DNA from: an uncultured Saprospiraceae bacterium
Lineage (GTDB): Bacteria; Bacteroidota; Bacteroidia; Chitinophagales; Saprospiraceae
Assembly: GCA_937894165.1 (NCBI GenBank)
Contig: CALCSX010000167.1
Location: 1-29,205, forward strand
Direction of reading: 5' to 3'
DNA length: 29,205 bases
Shown here: positions 1 through 8,300 of the stretch, piece by piece
Position numbering within the stretch: the stretch's first letter is position 1
Layout: the number at the start of each line of letters is the position of its first letter
Position numbers and translations under genes: made by a program
The notes under the pieces: generated by a model
Seen by the model: the letters and a program-made list of their open reading frames with translations, nothing else
What the model was told of the DNA's origin: nothing
The model's database searches: none

Positions 1-1
1 T

Positions 2-865
2 GATCTTAATCTCAAATCAGCTCATATCAAAGCCCATATTAATCAAAATGAATGGCAGTCTGACAGAGAAGAGGTTGGGTTTTACAATGGACACTATGAT
101 AATTTGGGAAATCAAATTCATGGTTTTCATGATGGGAATGTGCGGATGGATTTAACATCCCAAGTAATCCCTTTAATGAGTGATGTTTCAAACAAAAGTC
201 GGATTGCGGCTTTATGGAAGTCTGCCATTAGGTATTTAAAAGATTCCGATACTCCCGGACTTCGACTTTGTACTGAATTCAAGAATTTGGATCTTAATAT
301 TGGCAGAATTACAGGCTTTACCTATGGTCAAAAAGAACATGGAAGTAAGTGGAGTCAGCAAATGATCATGTTTTCGTATGGTTTGTACAAGCAGGGATTT
401 GCTGAGGAGGGATTCCAGATGTTTAAAGAGGTATTTGACTTGTGTACAAACTCAGCAAAATCAATGATATTTCCGGGATTACCTTCTTTCTTTGGACCGG
501 AAGATAGGGGAGCCTATGCTTACTTGACAGGCTCTTCGACTTGGTTGATCTTAACTCTGACTACCCAAATATTCGGAGTGGATGCCAAGCAAGGGGATTT
601 GTTATTAAAGCCTAAGTTAAATGAATGGTTTTTTGACGAAAATGGTGAGTGTTCTATTAAAAGAAATTTCAGAGATATAGAATTGACTGTAAAATATTAT
701 AGAAAGAATAAATATGATTACAATAGATTGAATATCAATACAATAAGTATAAATAATTGGGGTTATATGGAAGATATTCATAAGAAAGAATTAATTATTT
801 CATATGATAAGCTCTTAGAAAAAAGCATTAATAGCAAATGTATTATCGAAGTTTATCTTGAGTAA
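2..865 (+). CDS. GH94-like glycoside phosphorylase (cellobiose phosphorylase type), 3' part
   Basis: The reading frame is open from the first bases of the window, so the gene starts upstream and only its last 287 codons are present. The visible part matches the C-terminal end of GH94 phosphorylases: a run around bases 500-560 reading DRGAYAYLTGSSTW, followed by a leucine-rich helix and the stretch DLLLKPKLNEWFFDENG before a final beta-rich segment. GH94 enzymes phosphorolyse beta-linked disaccharides such as cellobiose to a sugar 1-phosphate plus glucose. The catalytic acid lies upstream of what is seen here, so neither the substrate nor activity can be judged. The TTG at 104 sits inside a conserved stretch and is not a real start. 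Its stop lies two bases from the stop of the convergent egtD gene. The family call is fairly secure; the exact phosphorylase specificity is open. Confidence 0.7.
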   Translation, partial: DLNLKSAHIKAHINQNEWQSDREEVGFYNGHYDNLGNQIHGFHDGNVRMDLTSQVIPLMSDVSNKSRIAALWKSAIRYLKDSDTPGLRLCTEFKNLDLNIGRITGFTYGQKEHGSKWSQQMIMFSYGLYKQGFAEEGFQMFKEVFDLCTNSAKSMIFPGLPSFFGPEDRGAYAYLTGSSTWLILTLTTQIFGVDAKQGDLLLKPKLNEWFFDENGECSIKRNFRDIELTVKYYRKNKYDYNRLNINTISINNWGYMEDIHKKELIISYDKLLEKSINSKCIIEVYLE

Positions 866-867
866 TT

Positions 868-1809
868 CTATTTGGTTTTTTCAAGTAAAACGAAAGCATA
901 GCCTTTGGTCGAATCAAAATACCATTCTGAGATATTAAAGTTTGAAGCTGCGCACAAAGCTTGGATGTCTTTTTTAAAAAACTTTTTAGAAACCTCAGTA
1001 TGAATTGGTTCATAAGCTTCGAAATAAAATTCCTCACCGGAAGAGAGTCTTACCGTTTGATTTTTAAGACTGATAATATAGCTGGAAGTGAGACCGGTTT
1101 CAGGACTGTAGGTGGGAAAATGATCGAATGAATCCAAATCAAAATTTGCTCCTAGTTCCTTGTTTATTCTTGATAATAAATTGATATTAAATTCTTTGGT
1201 AACTCCTTTGCTGTCATCATAGGCGGACAATATTTTTCGGGGATGTTTTACAAGATCAAAGGCAATGAGGGCAAAATCACCGGACTCAAGACCTAAATTG
1301 ATAGTTTTCATAAAATCTTTGGCCTCATCCATTGTAAAATTGCCAATATTAGCTCCGAGGAACAATACAAGTCTTGAAGACTTTTCTTTTGGCAAGGGTA
1401 AATAGGTTTTAAAATAATTGCCCGGCACCGGATCTACTTCCAAATCGGGGACCAATTCATTAATTGTTTTGATGTTTATTTCTAAGATGTGAGCCGAAAT
1501 GTCAAGTGGAATATATTTAACATTTTTGATGATGGAAGTTAATGATTCGAGAAAGAATTGTGTCTTTGCACCGTCCCCGGCACCCAATTCTACAATTTCT
1601 AATTCTTGCGATTTAAGTTTTATTTTATTTGCAATGGCAGTCGAGTGATTATTTATAATTTCCAGCTCACTTTGAGGAAGATAATATTCATCTAATTTCA
1701 TTATCTGCTGAAATAATTCGTCACCCTTTTTATCATAGAAATATCTAGAAGATAACTTTTTTGTTTTTTTAGAAAGTCCCTTTATTACATGCTCTTTGAA
1801 GCTACTCAT
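868..1809 (-). CDS. egtD: EgtD, L-histidine N-alpha-methyltransferase
   Basis: This cytoplasmic SAM-dependent enzyme trimethylates the amino group of histidine to give hercynine, the first step of ergothioneine synthesis. The 313-aa length is normal for the family. The SAM-binding glycine motif ELGAGDG is at residues 74-80, the family motif LGANIGNF at 151-158, YDDSKGVT at 197-204, and HTEVS at 270-274. In the characterised mycobacterial EgtD, the Asn, Tyr, Glu and Ser at the equivalent places contact the histidine substrate, so specificity for histidine is likely. It is the last gene of a DUF427-egtB-egtD run and starts 24 bases after the egtB stop. No Shine-Dalgarno sequence is visible before its ATG. 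It converges on the GH94 gene with two bases between the stop codons. Confidence 0.93.
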   Translation of the reverse strand: MSSFKEHVIKGLSKKTKKLSSRYFYDKKGDELFQQIMKLDEYYLPQSELEIINNHSTAIANKIKLKSQELEIVELGAGDGAKTQFFLESLTSIIKNVKYIPLDISAHILEINIKTINELVPDLEVDPVPGNYFKTYLPLPKEKSSRLVLFLGANIGNFTMDEAKDFMKTINLGLESGDFALIAFDLVKHPRKILSAYDDSKGVTKEFNINLLSRINKELGANFDLDSFDHFPTYSPETGLTSSYIISLKNQTVRLSSGEEFYFEAYEPIHTEVSKKFFKKDIQALCAASNFNISEWYFDSTKGYAFVLLEKTK

Positions 1810-1833
1810 TAGTATGATTCTTAATTTAGAAAA

Positions 1834-3006
1834 TTAAATTGATTTTGCCAATCTAAATCCTGCAAACATCCAGCGGGAGGCAGGGGGAAAGAAATTCCGA
1901 TAGGTATGCCTTTTGTGCCCAGCGGGAGTTGCGACTGAGGCCCCACGTAACACCATTTGATTGACCATAAACTTACCATTATATTCGCCTAAAGCTCCCG
2001 GGGCTTTTTTGAATCCCGGATATGGAGAATAGGGTGATTGTGTCCATTCCCAAAGTTGACCCCATGAGAAGTGTTCTGAGGCTACCTCCCACTCAGCTTC
2101 TGTGGGCAATCTACAGCCTTTCCATTCAGCGAAAGCGTGAGCTTCATAATAGGAAATATGCATTACCGGAAGATCCCATTTGACAGGTTCTAAGCCATTA
2201 AAATGATAATAGTACCATTTATTTTCTTTGAGATACCAATGGAGTGGACAAGTCAATTGTTCTGACTGGATATAATCCCATCCTTCGGAATGCCATAGAT
2301 TAAAATCTTCATAGCCTCCGGCAACAATAAAATCTAAATACTCGGCATTGGTAACTAATTTATTGCAAATTTCGAAACTTCCCACAAATTCCTTGTGTCG
2401 GGGTAGTTCATTATCGAAAGAAAAGGTGTCAGGTGTAGCTCCGATTTCTTTTGTTTCACCTTTAAAAGATATCCATTCGTGAACTTGCGGTTCGGCATAT
2501 AAAGGAAAAAGGTTGCCAATATCAGGAAAGGTAGGTTGATTACCTAAAATGTATTTGATATCATAAGCCAGTAACTCTTGATGTTGCTGTTCGTGATTGA
2601 TTCCAATTTCGATCAAGGCAAGAATTTCATGACTTAAATCTTTTTGGAAAAGAATTTCCATATTTTCATTGATATGCTGTCTGTATTCATAAACTTCAGC
2701 TACCGTGGGTCGGGTCATAAAGCCTCTGTTGGATCTATCAGATCTGGAGCCCATATTGTTATAATAGCTATTGAATAGAAAAGCAAAGTCAGGATGAAAA
2801 ACTTCATAATCCTGCAAATAGGGCACGAGAATAAACTGTTCAAAAAACCAAGAACTATGTGCCAGATGCCATTTTGGTGGAGATACTTCCAAACTTGGCT
2901 GAGGTACGTAATCTTCTATCTCCAGAGGATGACAAAGGAGGTTTGTATTTCTCCTAGTATCCAGAAAATTCTCATACAAATTATCTGAATTGATTATGTA
3001 ACTCAT
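1834..3006 (-). CDS. egtB: EgtB, hercynine sulfoxide synthase (ergothioneine C-S bond formation)
   Basis: EgtB is a non-haem iron enzyme that uses oxygen to join a thiol donor to the imidazole ring of hercynine. The 390-aa protein has the expected two parts: an N-terminal DinB-like helical domain (about residues 10-160) and a C-terminal FGE/sulfatase-modifying-type domain (about 180-390, with LPTEAEWE at 300-307, LWEWTQS near 318 and the RNFFPPASRW run near 370). The three-histidine iron site is readable as H50 in HLAHSSWFFE and H138/H142 in NHEQQHQE. It is not fused to a methyltransferase domain as in ovothiol synthase OvoA, and a separate egtD follows, which favours the ergothioneine route. 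No EgtA or EgtC gene is nearby, so direct use of cysteine, as in some other bacterial EgtB enzymes, is possible. Its ATG shares one base with the stop of the upstream DUF427 gene. Confidence 0.92.
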   Translation of the reverse strand: MSYIINSDNLYENFLDTRRNTNLLCHPLEIEDYVPQPSLEVSPPKWHLAHSSWFFEQFILVPYLQDYEVFHPDFAFLFNSYYNNMGSRSDRSNRGFMTRPTVAEVYEYRQHINENMEILFQKDLSHEILALIEIGINHEQQHQELLAYDIKYILGNQPTFPDIGNLFPLYAEPQVHEWISFKGETKEIGATPDTFSFDNELPRHKEFVGSFEICNKLVTNAEYLDFIVAGGYEDFNLWHSEGWDYIQSEQLTCPLHWYLKENKWYYYHFNGLEPVKWDLPVMHISYYEAHAFAEWKGCRLPTEAEWEVASEHFSWGQLWEWTQSPYSPYPGFKKAPGALGEYNGKFMVNQMVLRGASVATPAGHKRHTYRNFFPPASRWMFAGFRLAKSI

Positions 3007-3287
3007 TATTTCACAACTTTAACACCTTTCCAAAAAGCAATATAGCCTTTAATTTCCTCTGCTGCCTTTTTTGGTTCCGGATAAAACCAAGCTGCATCTT
3101 CATTTTTATTCCCCTCTACATCTAAGGATTTATAGGAGGCATCTCCCTTCCAAGGGCAATGAGTTTTAGTGTTAGATTTTAAGAAATATTTATCGTTTAT
3201 GCTACTAGGAGGAAAGTATTGATTTCCTTCAATCTCAATGGTTTCGTCGCTCTCTGCTATTATTTGATTATTCCAAATGGCTTTCAT
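3006..3287 (-). CDS. DUF427 domain protein, first gene of the egt operon
   Basis: This is a compact 93-aa protein consisting of little more than one DUF427 domain. Recognisable family features are the SNTKTHCPWKGDASY stretch (about residues 38-52), the AAWFYPEP motif (about 65-72) and the closing helix before IAFWKG. It has no signal peptide or membrane segment, so it is probably cytoplasmic. No biochemical function is established that I can assign from sequence. Its stop codon overlaps the egtB start by one base (TAATG), so the two are very likely translationally coupled. That puts it in the ergothioneine operon and suggests a supporting role there, but the role is inference. The 190 bases upstream lead back to the protease gene on the same strand. 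No clear TAnnTTTG box is seen there, though a promoter for the operon is expected. Confidence 0.85.
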   Translation of the reverse strand: MKAIWNNQIIAESDETIEIEGNQYFPPSSINDKYFLKSNTKTHCPWKGDASYKSLDVEGNKNEDAAWFYPEPKKAAEEIKGYIAFWKGVKVVK

Positions 3288-3477
3288 GACTTTTTATTTT
3301 ACAAGGGAAATTTCTAAATAATTAAACAATCAAATTTTTTGATGCCAAAAAATTAATTCAATCTCCTTATTAAACCCACTTTCCACTATCAATTGTTGAG
3401 ATTAGAGGAAAGATTTTGTGATTTAATAGAAATTGAATTAATTTTCTTGTATAACAATCGGTATTTTGTCACAATAA

Positions 3478-5016
3478 TTACAAAGGAGGTGCTCCGATTG
3501 CTACATGAGCATTTATTCGACCCCAACCGAAATGTGTATTTCTGTGAGGAAATAATTCTGAGGCATGTTTTAGCGTATTTAATATTTCATTTCGGGAAGC
3601 GGTAGGATTTGCAGACCAAGCTAATGCTGCTATACCTGCTGTTATAGCTGTTGCGGTTGATGAGCCCCCAATATATTTTGGTTGTGAATTGTAGGTGGCT
3701 AGAGCAATTGAATTATGGAGATTGGTGCTTCTTTCCATATTAATAACGAAATCAACTTCCGGTCCACTATGACAGACCTCACATCTCAATAGTTGGTGGG
3801 TATTCTTAACACCTGTAACAGCTACTGTTTGGGTCATGTTTGCAGGAAAGATAACTCCCCACCAATTGGCCCAATCGAATGAGGTTCCGGCAGCCGCAAT
3901 TATTAATTTTCCTATATTATAAGCATAATAAACTCCGTCAGCCACAACGCTACTATAGGATATTGAGCCAATAGACATTGAAATTATTTTTATTCCCGGA
4001 TTCATAGCAGCTATATAAAGAGCATCTCGAACGCCTTCCCGTTCATTAGAGTTATTGATTAAAACATCCTCAACGGCGCGAATGGTCATAAGATTTGCTC
4101 CATATGCTACACCGAGTGCATTACCGTTATTAGTGCGGGGAGCAGCCGCCAAACCTGCCATTGAAGTTCCATGTCCACAGGGATCATGCGGTGGATCGAG
4201 TGTTCGCCACCACCACGATCCGCTATATTTTGTACTCAGAGCTGTAATGATTCGTCCCGTTGAATAGCCACTTGAGAAATTGCTTCGTAAATTAGGTTGA
4301 TTATCGGAAGAACCGGTATCGATTATACAAATGCCTATACCGGAACCTTTACTTTGATTCCATGCCAGATCAATCTGATGATCGTAGAAGTTCCAAGGGA
4401 CTTTTGCCCAAGGAGCCACTGCCTCAAAGTCATCATAATCAATATTGTAATTTGGAGCTCCACTGCAACCGGAATCACTTTTATACATATGGTTATCGGC
4501 TAGAATAGAATACCCCAGGGGTTCGATATACCTGACTTCAATCATCTCTCTTAAGATTTTTAAAAGTTCCGGACTCGTAATTTTAAGAAAAAGAACAGGG
4601 AAAATCTCATTTTCTCCCATGGGTGTAATGTCTTCGATGCTAAGTTCCGGCTTGTTTCGACTTTTTCTTTCGAAATTAAGTATAATTTCCGTCAGCTCGG
4701 TTTTGGTTTCTAACCATTCTTTTTGGTAGATGTCGATTTTATGAATTTTTTCTTCGATATTAGTAAATTCTCTTGGTTGGTAGCCAATAGCGAAGATCGA
4801 ATCAGAATTCATCCCGGCGCTCCATACAACATGTACATCTTCTTTTTCCCAATAAAATAAGCTTCCTTTTTTCAATTGTGATTTGACTCGATTTTCGATT
4901 TCTTGTGGAGCCAAAGGTTGGTTCGTAATTTCATTAAAATCAGGTTCAGCAAATTTTTCTTTCCGGCATGAAATCAATAGTAAAAATATAGTTATAAGTA
5001 AATATTTTGGTCTCAT
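3478..5016 (-). CDS. S8 family subtilisin-like serine protease, lipoprotein
   Basis: The 512-aa precursor starts with a lipoprotein signal peptide ending in LLISC (Cys17), so the mature enzyme should be lipid-anchored. Residues 18-200 form a propeptide-like region. The catalytic domain follows with all three triad blocks: Asp233 in IIDTG, His282 in GHGTSMAG and Ser453 in GGSSTATA. The usual oxyanion-hole asparagine of the AAAGN block is a threonine (Thr378 in IIAAAGTSF), and the serine block reads GSSTA instead of GTSMA. A paired-Cys segment RCEVCHSG lies at about 411-418. No T9SS sorting domain follows; the protein ends soon after the protease fold. It is transcribed away from the large lectin protein, across a 351-base divergent region. 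A role in surface-protein processing is possible but unproven. The family call is firm; whether the enzyme is active is less certain. Confidence 0.9.
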   Translation of the reverse strand: MRPKYLLITIFLLLISCRKEKFAEPDFNEITNQPLAPQEIENRVKSQLKKGSLFYWEKEDVHVVWSAGMNSDSIFAIGYQPREFTNIEEKIHKIDIYQKEWLETKTELTEIILNFERKSRNKPELSIEDITPMGENEIFPVLFLKITSPELLKILREMIEVRYIEPLGYSILADNHMYKSDSGCSGAPNYNIDYDDFEAVAPWAKVPWNFYDHQIDLAWNQSKGSGIGICIIDTGSSDNQPNLRSNFSSGYSTGRIITALSTKYSGSWWWRTLDPPHDPCGHGTSMAGLAAAPRTNNGNALGVAYGANLMTIRAVEDVLINNSNEREGVRDALYIAAMNPGIKIISMSIGSISYSSVVADGVYYAYNIGKLIIAAAGTSFDWANWWGVIFPANMTQTVAVTGVKNTHQLLRCEVCHSGPEVDFVINMERSTNLHNSIALATYNSQPKYIGGSSTATAITAGIAALAWSANPTASRNEILNTLKHASELFPHRNTHFGWGRINAHVAIGAPPL

Positions 5017-5367
5017 AATTTGAATTTTAGATGATTGAATGATTCAAATATCATTCACATTTCAAAAATGATCCGTAAATTAAACGTTTAATTACATTTA
5101 GGAGCGATGTTTTTTAAAAGACTTGGAATTTCTAAGGAGGAATATTGTATATATTCATTGTGAAAAATAATAAATATCTAAGTTTCACGCTGAAGGAGTG
5201 CTCTCATAAAATTTGCTTTACCGAGTTCATTTTCTTATATTCACATTTATATTTAATTATTCATACTACTGGGTTTTTATAACTGTATTTATGTAATTAT
5301 AATTAAGTAAAATAGAAAATATAGAAATATTATTTTGCCTTAAGAGAATTTTCAGAAATATCTAAAT
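5017..5367. other. Divergent intergenic region between protease and lectin-repeat genes
   Basis: This 351-base AT-rich stretch must hold the promoters of the protease gene (leftward) and the lectin-repeat gene (rightward). It contains a perfect 16-bp palindrome at 5078-5093, listed separately. A TATTATTTTG run about 30-40 bases before the lectin-gene ATG resembles the Bacteroidota TAnnTTTG box but has the wrong spacing. I find no convincing coding region, tRNA or strong terminator in it. Confidence 0.6.
5078..5093. promoter_or_regulatory. Perfect 16-bp palindrome, possible operator
   Basis: The sequence AATTAAACGTTTAATT is its own reverse complement and lies 62 bases upstream of the protease start codon. 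Its position in a divergent promoter region suits a dimeric repressor or activator site. In DNA this AT-rich about one such palindrome is expected by chance in a window of this length, so the call is weak. Confidence 0.25.
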
Positions 5368-8300
5368 ATGAGTTTAAAAATTTTACCCCTGATAATTAGT
5401 TTGTTTATTTTTAATTCATTGCTGGCTCAACCGGATTGTTTGGAGTTTGAATTGTCAGACTTTACATTTAATGGGAGTGCTTATTTAGATGGGGAAGAAG
5501 CTATTTTAACACCACCTGCCAATGCTCTTTTCGGCGCAATTTGGGCAAATGAACGTATAGATCTTAACGATGATTTTTTGTTTGAAACCGAACTATATTT
5601 CGGTACCAATCCAACGGGTGCAGATGGAATAGCTTTTGTTTTACAACCATTATCAAATAATGAAGGTACGCAAGGAGGAGGAATAGGTTATCAAGGCATA
5701 TTTCCATCTTTAGCAATTGAGTTTGACACTTATTTTAATGGGGGGACAGATCCCTTTCCAAATGATCACATTGCTGTAGTGAGAGATGGTCAAGCTCAGA
5801 GCTTACCTGCCCATTCTGAATTTGTACCTCCACACAATGCAGGATTTTTGAAAGATGGAGCCTGGTATGAGGCCATATTTGAATGGGAGGCAGCATCGCA
5901 AACATTGACGTTAACTTTTGAAGGGGCAATCATATTTTCATTTCAAATTGATTTAATTAATGAAATATTTGGGGGGCAAAGCGAGGTTTATTGGGGATTT
6001 ACGTCTGCTACTGGAGGCGCAAATAACCTTCACAAGATTAAAATTAATAATTATTGCGTCACGGTCAGCCTGTGCGAGGGTTTAGGTCAAATTGTAGCCA
6101 GCGATAATAATATTTGTCCCGGCGAAATAGTTGAATTAGTTTTCAATTTGGATCCTGAAATTAATGGAACCTTTTTATGGTCGACCGGTTCAACCTCAAA
6201 TTCAATTTTTGTTAGCCCTGAATTTACAACAACGTATTATTTGGAAATCATACTGGAAGAAGAAACATGTTTGAAGGAAATAACTATAGATGTTAAATTT
6301 GAGGTCTATCCTCCTTTAGGAGATGGCTATCAAACATTCTGTGATGATCCACCCCCCACGGTCGGAGATGTAATCGTGGATGGGGAAGATATTAAATGGT
6401 ACGATGCGCCACAAGGAGGACTTCTTTTAGATGAATCAGAATTGTTGTATTCAGGTCAATTTTTATATGCTACTCAGACGAGTGATGGTTGTGAAAGTCA
6501 GACCAGATTATTAGTGCTAATTGACATATTTGAGTCGACCAGCTCGGAGACTTATATAAATAGCTGTGAAAGTTTGATATGGAATGGGCAAACCTTTAAT
6601 GAAAGTGGAGATTACGAAGTCACTTTAGTTAATCAAAATGGATGTGATAGTATCGCTTATTTGTTCCTAACAATTGAAGATGAGATTAATACGGAACATG
6701 ATATTTCAGCGTGCGAAGCATACACATGGAACCAAGAAACTTATACTGAGTCCGGTACTTACATAGAAGAATTTGAAAGTGCTCTGGGCTGCGATAGTTT
6801 CGCAATACTAAATCTTACAATATTGATGCCTTCTTTCGATACTATAAGTATTGCCGCTTGTAATGAATATTTATGGGATGGCATAAATCTGGATCAATCC
6901 GGAACATATAATGATACGCTGATCAATTCATCAGGTTGTGATTCAATTCTTACTTTGATACTAGATATAATTTTGGATGATCTGAATACTATTAGTGTTT
7001 CAGAATGTGAATCCTATTTTTGGGAAGTAACTTCACAAACCTACACTAGCTCGGGGTTTTATACAGATACCTTGATAAATATTAATGGTTGTGATTCAAT
7101 ATTAGCGCTCGAATTAAATATTTTGTCAGATACGGAGACTATTCAAAATGAATCTTCCTGCGAATCGTTCGCATGGACAGTAAATGGAATAGAATATAGT
7201 CAAGATGGTCAGTATCGCGATACTTTGATGAGTTCATTAGGGTGTGATTCTATTCTCATTTTAAACTTGACAATTTATAATGGAGAAACCATAGAAGAGA
7301 TAGTAGAAACCTGTGATGAATATACTTGGAATGTGAATGGAGTAACTTATTCTGAAAATGGTCAGTATTCAGAAACTCTTATAGATGTAAATGGATGTGA
7401 TTCAGTAAGAGTATTAATTTTAGAAATAAATGAGTCAGAGGAAATAATTCTAGAGGCAAATAGTTGCGAATCATATTCATGGGATGCAACGGGTCAAATT
7501 TATAATGAATCAGGTATTTACACAGCTCAACTTATTAGCGTGGATGGCTGTGACTCAATTCTTCACCTTCACCTTACTTTATTTGACCTTGAAAGTACTG
7601 TCGTACAGGGAGAAGCTTGCGGAGAATACTATTGGGATGTTTCAGATGAAATATATTCGGCGACAGGAACGTATTCACATATGTTATCGACTGTAAATGG
7701 ATGCGACTCTCTGGTGACTTTGGATTTAATTATTTTCAATTCGGATTTGGAAGAAGAAGATATAACTGTTTGCGAATCGTTTATATGGCCTGTCACTGGG
7801 ATTGAATACACCCAATCCGGTGTTTACACTCAAATGTATCAAAATGAGCAGGGTTGTGATTCCCTAATTGTTTTGAATTTGACAGTTCAAAATAGTGAAA
7901 TTAACACAAGTGAAGTAGCAGAATGTGATTTTTACTTATGGGAAGTCAATGGAGTGGTTTACGATCGCAGTGGTGTCTATAATCATATGTTATCAACAGT
8001 AAATGGTTGTGATTCTCTCATGGTTCTTGACCTGGAAATCTATCTTAGTGAAACTGTTGTAGAACCTACTGAAAGTTGCGGAACCTATACCTGGGCTGCT
8101 AATGGACAAACTTATGAGCAGAGTGGTACTTATACAGAATTTTTACAGACATCTAATGGCTGTGATTCTATCGCGATTCTTGAGTTAACAATCTTGCCTG
8201 AATTTTCAGCGGAGACAATAATGACGGAATGTGATGAATATATTTGGCCGGTTAATGGTCAAATATATACCGAGAGTGGGCAGTATACAGAAATCCTGAC

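Noticed and set aside
3393..3605. A 70-codon plus-strand open frame between the DUF427 and protease genes.
   Set aside because: Most of it lies antisense to the end of the protease gene, and its protein shows no family pattern.
5145..5282. A 45-codon frame starting with TTG five bases after a strong AAGGAGG sequence.
   Set aside because: Bacteroidota genes rarely use Shine-Dalgarno sequences, the peptide has no recognisable feature, and the stretch lies in a promoter region. Likely chance.
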